In this document: positions 1 through 5,224 of the stretch, piece after piece
How positions within the stretch are numbered: the stretch's first letter is position 1
Layout: each line of letters starts with the position of its first letter
NCBI GenBank assembly: GCA_016934355.1
Contig: JAFGTA010000141.1
Coordinates: 1-12,373 of the forward strand
Source of the DNA: Candidatus Bathyarchaeota archaeon
GTDB taxonomy: Archaea; Thermoproteota; Bathyarchaeia; TCS64
Direction: 5' to 3'
Length of the DNA: 12,373 nt
Program-made: the position numbers and the translations under genes
Notes under the pieces: generated by a model
Told to the model about the DNA's origin: nothing
What the model saw: only the letters and a program-made list of their open reading frames with translations
Database searches by the model: none

Positions 1-249
1 AGGCTCTTCGCAGTCGCCGAGGCGTATCCGAATCTGAAGGCTCAGGAGAACTTCAAGCTGCTCCAGGAGCAGCTGGAGGGCATCGAGAACAAGATAGCGT
101 ACAGCAGGCAGTACTACAACAACAGCGTGTTGAGCTTCAACAACATAATCACGACGATCCCCGGCATCTGGTTCGCGGGCGGCAGGAAGAAGCACGAGTT
201 CCTTGAGATACCCAATGAGGCACGCGCGGTTCCGCAAGTGAAGTTCTAG
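1..249 (+). CDS. LemA family protein, C-terminal part only
   Basis: This is the last 82 codons of a gene that begins left of the window, open in frame 1 from the first base to TAG at 247-249. The translation carries the LemA C-terminal pattern: AYPNLKAQENFKLLQEQLEG, then IENKIAYSRQYYNNSV, a short FNNIITTIPG stretch, and an end rich in proline and hydrophobic residues (EFLEIPNEARAVPQVKF). LemA proteins are small, helical, usually membrane-anchored by an N-terminal helix that lies outside this window, and their biochemical role is poorly defined. The stop codon touches the htpX start with no intervening base, so the two are almost certainly cotranscribed and translationally coupled. LemA-HtpX neighbourhoods are common in prokaryotes, which supports a shared envelope or protein-quality role. 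The family call is firm; the function is not. Confidence 0.9.
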   Translation, partial: RLFAVAEAYPNLKAQENFKLLQEQLEGIENKIAYSRQYYNNSVLSFNNIITTIPGIWFAGGRKKHEFLEIPNEARAVPQVKF

Positions 250-1152
250 ATGCAGAGAAGTTTCCACGACGAGCAGTCCCGCAACAGGCGGGACAGTCTA
301 CTCCTGGCGGTCGTAGTCAGCGCCGTTCTTTTTATGCTCATCGTCAGCATCAGCTACATCTGGGCGCCGGACGCCGTCTTCGTGATGGTGCCCATCTCGC
401 TCATCTTCGTGTTCATCTACACGTGGAGCAGCTACCAGTACGGCGACAAGGTGGTGCTCAGCAGCACAGGCGCCGTCCCCGCGGAGGGACCCCAGTTCAT
501 CTACCTCAACGACACCGTGGAGGGGCTCGCCATAGCAGCCGGCATCCCCAAGCCCAAGGTCTACGTAGTCCAGAGCGACGAGCTCAACGCCTTCGCCACG
601 GGCAAGGACCCGGAGCACGCGTCTGTAGCCGTCACCACTGGACTATTACGGAACCTGGACAGGCAGGAGCTGGAGGGCGTCATAGCCCACGAGATCAGCC
701 ACGTCCGAAACAGGGACGTACAGTTCATGACCCTCGTCGCAGTACTCGTCGGATTGATAGGCATACTGAGCCACATGATCCTGCGCAGCTACTGGTGGGG
801 AGGAAGAAGGGGAAGCCGCGACAGGGACAGGGGAGGCAACATACAGCTCATCATCGTCGCCGTCGGGTTCGTCCTAGCGATCTTCGCCCCCATCTTGACC
901 AGGCTGGTTCAGCTCGCCGTCAGCAGGCGGCGGGAGTACATGGCTGACGCCTCGGGCGCCGAGCTCACCCGCTACCCAGACGGGCTGGCGGACGCGCTGG
1001 AGAAGATCAGCCAGCACAACCGCGGTAACATGAAGGTAAGCGAGGCTGTGAGCCACCTCTTCATAGCAGACCCCAACAGGAGCGCACTGGACGCGCTGTA
1101 CGCAACCCACCCCCCCATCGAGGAGCGCATCAAGCGGCTGCGCGAGATGTAG
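250..1152 (+). CDS. htpX: HtpX-type membrane zinc metalloprotease (M48 family)
   Basis: A 300-residue integral membrane endopeptidase, expected to cleave damaged or misfolded membrane proteins at the cytoplasmic face. Two hydrophobic segments open the protein (about residues 17-38 and 43-59). The zinc site follows as HEISH (H147, E148, H151), with the third ligand probably E229 in RREYMADASGAEL. Two further hydrophobic stretches (about 160-177 and 198-215) lie between them, separated by an Arg/Gly-rich basic loop (about 186-196). The M48 C-terminal ATHPPIEERI motif is at 286-295. Length is normal for the family. ATG at 250 directly follows the lemA stop, leaving little room for another start. 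The gene ends TAG at 1150-1152, and the vapC stop on the other strand starts at the next base. The call is firm on motifs and order. Confidence 0.95.
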   Translation: MQRSFHDEQSRNRRDSLLLAVVVSAVLFMLIVSISYIWAPDAVFVMVPISLIFVFIYTWSSYQYGDKVVLSSTGAVPAEGPQFIYLNDTVEGLAIAAGIPKPKVYVVQSDELNAFATGKDPEHASVAVTTGLLRNLDRQELEGVIAHEISHVRNRDVQFMTLVAVLVGLIGILSHMILRSYWWGGRRGSRDRDRGGNIQLIIVAVGFVLAIFAPILTRLVQLAVSRRREYMADASGAELTRYPDGLADALEKISQHNRGNMKVSEAVSHLFIADPNRSALDALYATHPPIEERIKRLREM

Positions 1153-1545
1153 CTAATCCCCTTTTCTTGAAGCGACCGGGTGACCCAGCCTCTCACATGT
1201 TTTCCGCATCCTTGTATCCTCCGTTATCAGGGTGAGCCCCTTTGCACGAGCCACCGCGATGTATGATGCATCATAAAAAGAGAGGGATTCATCCTGAGCG
1301 AGCCTCAGGGCTTCCTCCTCTACTCCTGTGACTCTTAGAGTCTTCATTACTCTCAGCGTATTTACGAGGACCTTTAGAAGCCTGAGCCCTTCCTCGCTGC
1401 TGATTTCCTTGAGTAGGTTGGTCTTCTTCCACAAGATGTTTCCGAGTTCATACCTTGTCAGGTCTAGGGTGTAGGCGTCCCTCAACACGTATACGTCCTT
1501 CTCTTGCACTGCCTCGAACAGTGAGGAGGCGTCGAGGAGCATCAT
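1153..1545 (-). CDS. vapC: VapC-family PIN-domain toxin (ribonuclease)
   Basis: A 130-residue single-domain PIN protein. The acidic residues expected to bind Mg2+/Mn2+ are all visible: D5 in MLLDASS, E33 in RYELGNILWK, D92 in LSFYDASYIAVA and D110 in LITEDTRM. This spacing is typical of VapC toxins, which cleave RNA (often tRNA or rRNA) when their antitoxin is lost. The target here cannot be read from sequence. The gene overlaps the upstream antitoxin by 4 nt (ATGA), the usual toxin-antitoxin coupling. ATG at 1545 was chosen because it forms this overlap; the next codon is also ATG, so the start could be one residue later. The catalytic set is complete, so the toxin looks active. Regulation is probably by the VapBC complex at the dyad at 1785-1808. 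Confidence 0.9.
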   Translation of the reverse strand: MMLLDASSLFEAVQEKDVYVLRDAYTLDLTRYELGNILWKKTNLLKEISSEEGLRLLKVLVNTLRVMKTLRVTGVEEEALRLAQDESLSFYDASYIAVARAKGLTLITEDTRMRKTCERLGHPVASRKGD

Positions 1546-1772
1546 CTACTGTCACGGTCTTCTCTGATCATGCGTACGACCTCCTCGGTCGTGAACTTGT
1601 CGAAGAGGTGCTTCACCTCGTCGATCTGCTGTTTCAGCTCCTCCAGCTCCCTGTTCTTTACTTCCTCCTCAAGGGCGGCCCTGATGACCTCGGATGTCTT
1701 GACGTTGTACCTGTCGATCTTCTCCTTGAGTTCGGGGGGTATCCTAGCTGAGACGGTTTCGTACTTCGCCAT
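1542..1772 (-). CDS. vapB: VapB-type ribbon-helix-helix antitoxin
   Basis: A 76-residue protein placed first in a two-gene minus-strand operon with the PIN toxin. Residues 1-32 (KYETVSARIPPELKEKIDRY, then TSEVIRAAL) match a CopG/ribbon-helix-helix DNA-binding fold: a beta strand, then two helices with a TSEVIR turn. Residues about 33-60 are a charged Glu/Lys-rich helix that could form a coiled coil, and the C-terminal stretch FTTEEVVRMIREDRDSR is the likely toxin-binding and neutralising segment. It should neutralise VapC and repress its own operon. The start is ATG at 1770-1772; a TATA-like TTTATG box lies about 36 nt upstream and a 24-bp dyad sits between. The assignment rests on size, fold pattern and the 4-nt overlap with vapC. 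Confidence 0.87.
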   Translation of the reverse strand: MAKYETVSARIPPELKEKIDRYNVKTSEVIRAALEEEVKNRELEELKQQIDEVKHLFDKFTTEEVVRMIREDRDSR

Positions 1773-1784
1773 CGTAGTACCGAA

Positions 1785-1808
1785 ATGTAATACAATCTGG
1801 TGTTACAT
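1785..1808. promoter_or_regulatory. Inverted repeat, probable vapBC operator
   Basis: Arms ATGTAATACA (1785-1794) and GGTGTTACAT (1799-1808) are inverted copies matching at 8 of 10 positions, with the outer six (ATGTAA/TTACAT) perfect, around a 4-nt centre ATCT. The dyad starts 13 bp upstream of the vapB start and overlaps the TATA-like box of that operon. This is where an autoregulating ribbon-helix-helix antitoxin would be expected to bind. The structure is seen in the sequence; binding is inferred. Confidence 0.5.
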
Positions 1809-1811
1809 AAA
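1803..1811 (-). promoter_or_regulatory. TATA-like box of vapBC
   Basis: Minus strand reads GGTTTATGTAACACC here, with TTTATGTAA at 1811-1803. The centre lies about 36 nt before the vapB ATG, predicting a start of transcription near 1782 and a leader of roughly 10 nt. It overlaps the right arm of the dyad at 1785-1808. Confidence 0.45.
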
Positions 1812-1842
1812 CCTGCTGAACCCCCCTCAAACGAACATCGCC

Positions 1843-1863
1843 AAACTCACTCACAGCGAGTTT
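1843..1863. promoter_or_regulatory. AAACTC-N9-GAGTTT dyad before the CoA-transferase gene
   Basis: Perfect 6-bp inverted repeat AAACTC (1843-1848) and GAGTTT (1858-1863) with a 9-nt centre. Its right arm runs into the TATA-like TTTCAATTAT at 1861-1870, a position suited to control of the CoA-transferase promoter by occlusion. Six-bp arms in an AT-rich spacer can arise by chance, so this is tentative. Confidence 0.35.
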
Positions 1864-1870
1864 CAATTAT
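1861..1870 (+). promoter_or_regulatory. TATA-like box of the CoA-transferase gene
   Basis: TTTCAATTAT is centred about 26 nt upstream of the ATG at 1892. That spacing would place the transcription start at or next to the start codon, giving a leaderless message. No convincing Shine-Dalgarno motif precedes the ATG, which fits. Confidence 0.45.
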
Positions 1871-1891
1871 GACCTCCCCCAGGTATTACCC

Positions 1892-3022
1892 ATGACAGCG
1901 CTTGAAGGACTGCGCGTCCTCGACCTGACCCACGCCCACGCCGGACCCATCTGCACCCTCTTCATGGGGGCCATGGGCGCCGAGGTCATCAAGATAGAGC
2001 CCAGCTGGGGCGAGATGACCCGAATGTTCCCTCCCCTCATCAAGGGGCAGAGCCCCTACTTCATGTTCCTCGACCGCTGCAAGAAGGGTATCACCCTCGA
2101 CCTGAAGAGCCCACGGGGAAACCAGCTCTTCAGGGAGCTTGTGAAGAAGAGCGACGTCGTCATGGAGAACTTCAGCGCAGGCACCATGGACCGCCTCGGA
2201 CTCGGCTGGGACGTGCTAAGGGAGCTGAACCCGGGCATCATCTACGCCAGCATCTCGGGGTTTGGCCACACCGGCCCCTGGATTGACCGCCGCAGCTTCG
2301 ACCCCATAGCCCAGGCCACCAGCGGCTACATGTGGATAACGAAGGAAGGAATAGATCCCGAGGGCCCGCCCCTCCAGGCGCCCGACGCAGCCGCGGACAC
2401 CATCCCCGGCTTCACGTGCCTCATCGGGATACTCGCCGCCCTACACCACCGCGGCAGGACCGGGCGGGGGCAACGCGTGGACGTGGCCCAGATGGACAGC
2501 ATGATGGCGGTGATGCAGAGCTTCAGCTTCTGGAACCTCGCGGGAACCACGTTCCTCAGCGCCGGCAGAGCAAACAACGTAGGCGTCTCCGGCCTCCACG
2601 AGACAAGGGACGGGTACGTCATGTTCAGCGTCCCAGCGGGCAGGATCACGGACTGGTTCAGGGAGCTGCTCGGAGTCGAGGAGCTCAACGAGGAACTTAT
2701 AGAGGAGTGGGTCAGCCAACGCACCACCGACGAGGTGGTCAACACGCTGGCGGAGACCGGCGTCCCCGTCGGCGCCGTCCACGACCTCGACGAAGCCCAA
2801 CGGTGCGAGCAGGCGGCGGCCCGGGAGATGTTCGTGAAGGTCAACCACCCGGTCCTCGGCGAGATCACCGAGCCTGGGTTCCCCATCAAGTTCAGCGAGA
2901 CCAAGGGCGACGCCACCACGCCCGCGCCCCTCCTAGGCGAGCACACCGAGGAGGTGCTGCGGAGCGTCCTGGGGCTCACTGGAGAAGAGGTCGAGTCCCT
3001 ACGAAAGGAGGGTGTGATCTAG
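1892..3022 (+). CDS. Class III CoA-transferase (CaiB/BaiF family)
   Basis: A 376-residue cytoplasmic enzyme expected to move coenzyme A between carboxylic acids through mixed-anhydride and thioester intermediates on an aspartate. The N-terminus LEGLRVLDLTHAHAGP is the usual family opening, followed by GAEVIKIEP (29-37), CKKGITLDLKSPRG (63-76) and ISGFGHTGP (121-129). The catalytic aspartate is probably D169 in APDAAADTIPG, followed by the family's LAALHHRGRTGRGQRVDVAQMDS. It lacks nothing obvious and is slightly short of the typical 390-430 residues. The acyl substrate cannot be predicted: neighbours are a toxin-antitoxin pair and a peptidase, with no acyl-CoA dehydrogenase, hydratase or racemase signature beside it. 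Alpha-methylacyl-CoA racemases share this fold and remain an alternative. It appears to be a single-gene transcription unit with its own TATA-like box. Confidence 0.93.
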   Translation: MTALEGLRVLDLTHAHAGPICTLFMGAMGAEVIKIEPSWGEMTRMFPPLIKGQSPYFMFLDRCKKGITLDLKSPRGNQLFRELVKKSDVVMENFSAGTMDRLGLGWDVLRELNPGIIYASISGFGHTGPWIDRRSFDPIAQATSGYMWITKEGIDPEGPPLQAPDAAADTIPGFTCLIGILAALHHRGRTGRGQRVDVAQMDSMMAVMQSFSFWNLAGTTFLSAGRANNVGVSGLHETRDGYVMFSVPAGRITDWFRELLGVEELNEELIEEWVSQRTTDEVVNTLAETGVPVGAVHDLDEAQRCEQAAAREMFVKVNHPVLGEITEPGFPIKFSETKGDATTPAPLLGEHTEEVLRSVLGLTGEEVESLRKEGVI

Positions 3023-3030
3023 CCCAACAG

Positions 3031-3088
3031 ACGTAAGAATACGCATTATTATGTCTTGATTCCCCGGCTAATATGCGCGTTTTTACGT
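3031..3088 (+). terminator. Possible terminator region after the CoA-transferase gene
   Basis: ACGTAAGAATACGC at 3031-3044 and GCGTTTTTACGT at 3077-3088 are imperfect inverted arms, and the second contains a T5 run (3080-3084). Archaeal termination depends mainly on T-runs, so this could end the upstream transcript about 60 nt past its stop. A competing short dyad, GACGTAA/TTATGTC (3030-3055, one mismatch), uses the same left arm. Confidence 0.3.
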
Positions 3089-3189
3089 AGATCAGGATCG
3101 GAAACATTATCGGGGTTATTTTCTGGCTGGAGCCCGTTTCCTCGCTTATCAGGGGTATCCCCCTCCCCCCCTACGGTCATCGGCGACAC

Positions 3190-3217
3190 AAGGAAAAATA
3201 AGCCGCAAACCATGCGG
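3190..3217 (-). terminator. Hairpin followed by T-rich run on the minus strand
   Basis: CCGCA (3203-3207) and TGCGG (3213-3217) form a perfect 5-bp stem with a 5-nt loop. Read on the minus strand the hairpin is followed by CTTATTTTTCC, the layout of an intrinsic terminator. If real it would stop a minus-strand transcript coming from the repeat region at 3238-3540. No gene on that strand is known to need it. Confidence 0.3.
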
Positions 3218-3237
3218 ATGAGAGAACAATAAAAACT

Positions 3238-3259
3238 GCTTGTTCCATGTAACCGCGAA
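3238..3259 (+). repeat. Palindromic element copy 1
   Basis: GCTTGTTCCATGTAACC (3238-3254) continues to CGCGAA. The 17-bp core at 3243-3259 fits TTCCnnGTwACnnGGAA with one mismatch in the last arm (CGAA for GGAA). It shares 16 of 17 bases with copy 2 over the GCTTnTTCCATGTAACC part, and both copies are preceded by a run of A. Confidence 0.6.
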
Positions 3260-3328
3260 AAAATCCCTACAGCCGCGAAACCCACAACGGAAACTCCTTA
3301 AAAACCCTTTGAAACTTTTAAAACCCCG

Positions 3329-3365
3329 GTATAAACCACCCTTTATACACCAAAAAAAATTTTTT
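3329..3365. repeat. GTATAAA/TTTATAC hairpin followed by A8T6 tract
   Basis: GTATAAA (3329-3335) and TTTATAC (3342-3348) are a perfect 7-bp inverted repeat around CCACCC, followed at 3352-3365 by eight A and six T. Such A/T tracts are typically bent or easily unwound. The block lies between palindromic copies 1 and 2. Confidence 0.55.
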
Positions 3366-3429
3366 AAACTTACCTGCCACAGCGAAAACCAAGCCAACCT
3401 AAGAAACCCACCCAACTCCCCCAGAAAAC

Positions 3430-3451
3430 GCTTATTCCATGTAACCCGGAA
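3430..3451 (+). repeat. Palindromic element copy 2
   Basis: GCTTATTCCATGTAACC starts at 3430. The 17-bp core at 3435-3451 (TTCCATGTAACCCGGAA) matches TTCCnnGTwACnnGGAA perfectly. It is in direct orientation relative to copy 1, with core starts 192 bp apart. Confidence 0.6.
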
Positions 3452-3509
3452 CAAACCACAGGTCTACCATAATAAAACCAGATCAAGCCCAGAATTTTTT
3501 TTCGCAAGA

Positions 3510-3531
3510 TTCCCGGTAACACGGAACAGGC
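3510..3531 (-). repeat. Palindromic element copy 3, inverted
   Basis: The core at 3510-3526 (TTCCCGGTAACACGGAA) also matches TTCCnnGTwACnnGGAA perfectly. Its asymmetric flank shows it is reversed: the minus strand at 3531-3515 reads GCCTGTTCCGTGTTACC, 14 of 17 identical to copy 1. It ends about 10 bp upstream of the TATA-like box of the M20 gene. Confidence 0.6.
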
Positions 3532-3540
3532 ACCACCCAC

Positions 3541-3546
3541 TTAAAT
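3541..3546 (+). promoter_or_regulatory. TATA-like box of the M20 peptidase gene
   Basis: TTAAAT lies about 30-35 nt before the ATG at 3576, predicting transcription start near 3570 and a very short leader. Palindromic copy 3 is immediately upstream, so a protein bound there could touch the basal factors. Confidence 0.4.
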
Positions 3547-3575
3547 CCCGAGAAGACGCAGCATAATCGACACCC

Positions 3576-4733
3576 ATGAAACCCACGGTAGACCGGAGAG
3601 CCCTCACAGAAAACCTCAAACAAATGATCAAAATAGACTCCGTGAACCCCAGCCTCGTCAAAGGCGCGGCAGGCGAAACAGAGATCGCAGACCACGTCGA
3701 ACAGTGGATGAACAGCCTCGGCCTAGAAACCAACCGCTACGACGTGCAGCCCGGCCGCCCCAACGTGGTAGGCACCCTCAAGGGCACCGGCGGAGGCAAG
3801 ACCCTGCTCCTCAACGGTCACATCGACGTCGTGGGCGTCGACTACATGACCATAGACCCGTGGGACCCAAGGGTTGACGGCGATAAGCTCTACGGTCGCG
3901 GAAGCTTCGACATGAAGGGCGGCCTCGCCGCGAGCATGGCCGCAGTCAAGGCGGTAGCGGACTCAGGGACAGCTCTCAAGGGTGATGTCGTACTCGCCGC
4001 AGTCTGCGACGAAGAATACGCAAGCATCGGCACCGAGCGCCTCATGGAGCACGTGACAGCGGATGCAGCCATCGTCGGCGAGGCAAGCGGCCTCAACATC
4101 CAGATAGCCCACAAGGGCTTCGCGTGGATCGACGTAACCACCCACGGCGTCGCCGCCCACGGCAGCCGGTACAAGGACGGCGTCGACGCCATCGCCAAGA
4201 TGGGGCACGTCCTCATCGGCCTCGAAGCCCTCCAGGGCATGCTGCTGGAGACGGAGCACCCCCTCGTAGGCCCCGGCAGCGTCCACGCCAGCATAATCGA
4301 GGGAGGCAGCGAGCTCAGCACCTACCCCGACAGATGCAAGCTACAGGTAGAGCGCAGACTCATACCAGGCGAGACCAAGGAAGCCGTCGAAGAGGAGACA
4401 AGGAACCTGCTGACAAGCGTCGGCGAGGGAGACCCCGACTTCAAGGCCGACCACATGATAACCTTCTTCAGGGGCCCCATGGAGATAAGCCCGGAGGCAG
4501 AGATATGCCGGCTCATCAAGGGGGCCACCGAGAAGCTGCTCGGCTACACCCCCAAGTACACCGGCGGCACCGGCTGGATGGACACCGAGATCATCTGGAA
4601 CAAAGGCGTACCATGCGTGAACCACGGGCCAAGCGGATACGGCGCCCACGCCAAGGAGGAGTGGGTCAGCCTCGACAGCGTCTACAACACCGCCATCATA
4701 CACGAATACGTCATAAGGAAGCTCTGCGCCTAG
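3576..4733 (+). CDS. M20-family metallopeptidase/deacylase (ArgE/DapE/carboxypeptidase type)
   Basis: A 385-residue cytoplasmic di-zinc hydrolase that would cleave an amide bond in an N-acyl amino acid or small peptide. All family landmarks are present: LLLNGHIDVV with H82 (metal) and D84; GRGSFDMKGG with D112 (bridging); CDEEYASIG with E146 (general base) and E147; GEAS with E169; and GAHAKEEWV with H358. The lid/dimerisation domain lies at roughly 180-295. The class covers acetylornithine deacetylase, succinyl-diaminopimelate desuccinylase and Gly-X carboxypeptidases, and no arginine or lysine gene is nearby to choose among them. The first 30 codons use AAA for all four lysines while later lysines are nearly all AAG, continuing the A-rich composition of the upstream region. 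Its TAG stop overlaps the stop of the convergent phosphoesterase gene. Confidence 0.93.
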   Translation: MKPTVDRRALTENLKQMIKIDSVNPSLVKGAAGETEIADHVEQWMNSLGLETNRYDVQPGRPNVVGTLKGTGGGKTLLLNGHIDVVGVDYMTIDPWDPRVDGDKLYGRGSFDMKGGLAASMAAVKAVADSGTALKGDVVLAAVCDEEYASIGTERLMEHVTADAAIVGEASGLNIQIAHKGFAWIDVTTHGVAAHGSRYKDGVDAIAKMGHVLIGLEALQGMLLETEHPLVGPGSVHASIIEGGSELSTYPDRCKLQVERRLIPGETKEAVEEETRNLLTSVGEGDPDFKADHMITFFRGPMEISPEAEICRLIKGATEKLLGYTPKYTGGTGWMDTEIIWNKGVPCVNHGPSGYGAHAKEEWVSLDSVYNTAIIHEYVIRKLCA

Positions 4734-5224
4734 CCGATGTCGCTGAGCCACGCCGTCCGCCTATCCGTGTCGAGGAAGGCGACGGTGCATCTCCCGGTCA
4801 CGTAGCCGCAGACCTCACCCGGGTTAACCACCAAAACCCCATTCTCTTCCCCTATGCTAGCCCGGTGGGTGTGGCCCCTCACTATCACGTCGTAGCCGCC
4901 GCCGTACGCCCTGTCAACGTCCTCCTGCCTGTGGCCGTGAAGCAGCGCGATCCTCAATCCACCCGCCTCTACCTCCGTGAAGAAGCCCCTGATCTCCGCG
5001 CCGATCCCCGAGTAAGCCTTGCCTAGGTTCTCCCGCTCCGCGCAGTTGTTCCCGTAGACGCCGATGAGCCTGGCTTCCAGCGGCTTGAAGTGCGCAGCAG
5101 TGAAGACCGCGATGTAGTCGCCGGCGTGCAGAGCCAGCCCCACCTTTTCCTCATTGAGCCGCTGCACGGCGCGGTCTATCATGTGAATGTTGTCATGCGT
5201 ATCAGAGACGAGTCCAACGATCAA
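4730..5224 (-). CDS. Small metallophosphoesterase, MJ0936/YfcE family
   Basis: A 164-residue single-domain calcineurin-like phosphodiesterase. Metal ligands are evident: D8 and H10 (SDTHDN), D36 (HAGDY), N59 (GNNC), H96 (LLHGH) and the GHTH pair at 117-120. Family members hydrolyse simple phosphodiesters or phosphomonoesters in vitro and their physiological substrates are mostly unknown. It is the last gene of the sugar cluster. Its start is TTG at 5222-5224, overlapping the kinase TGA as TTGA, so translation is probably coupled; no better ATG exists nearby because the DTH motif begins at residue 8. That coupling suggests a role with the sugar phosphate made by the kinase, but this is inference. 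The stop is shared with the convergent M20 gene in a single CTAG. Confidence 0.88.
   Translation of the reverse strand: MIVGLVSDTHDNIHMIDRAVQRLNEEKVGLALHAGDYIAVFTAAHFKPLEARLIGVYGNNCAERENLGKAYSGIGAEIRGFFTEVEAGGLRIALLHGHRQEDVDRAYGGGYDVIVRGHTHRASIGEENGVLVVNPGEVCGYVTGRCTVAFLDTDRRTAWLSDIG

Larger units (their letters stand above)
3023..3575. other. 553-bp non-coding region with repeats and strong A/C strand bias
   Basis: No gene is supported here. Open frames on both strands have low-complexity Lys/Pro or Trp/Phe/Leu-rich translations and no recognisable domain. Between 3241 and 3480 a hand count gives about 172 of 240 plus-strand bases as A or C and only about 24 as G, which explains the lack of stop codons. 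The region holds three copies of a 17-bp palindromic element, hairpins at 3203-3217 and 3329-3348, an A8T6 tract at 3352-3365, a T8 run at 3495-3502, and a GGGG-TAT-CCCC dyad near 3150-3160. It leads into the M20 peptidase gene. Candidate roles are an operator array, a replication-origin-like element or a non-coding RNA; none is demonstrated. Confidence 0.7.

Noticed and set aside
3149..3454. Minus-strand open frame of 101 codons with VTWNK repeats
   Set aside because: Same DNA repeats read on the other strand; lack of stops follows from the G/T-rich strand. No family resemblance or start context.
3238..3531. CRISPR array
   Set aside because: Only three degenerate copies, one inverted, with spacings of 192 and 75 bp; no regular repeat-spacer pattern and no cas genes.
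3240..3566. Plus-strand open frame of 108 codons in the non-coding region, containing FHVT/FPVT repeats
   Set aside because: It begins with TTG, has no ribosome site or domain, and is Lys/Pro/Asn-rich as the A/C bias dictates. The amino acid repeats are translations of the palindromic DNA element, whose copies happen to be in the same frame.
3023..3575. tRNA or other known structured RNA gene
   Set aside because: I found no cloverleaf, T-loop GTTCRA box in context, or known RNA core; only short local hairpins are visible.
3023..3575. Mobile element or insertion sequence remnant
   Set aside because: No transposase fragment, terminal inverted repeat pair or target-site duplication could be seen, though the composition differs from its surroundings.
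4124..5026. 300-codon plus-strand open frame
   Set aside because: Out-of-frame reading of the M20 gene and antisense of the phosphoesterase; its Arg/Pro/His-rich content is typical of a shifted frame.
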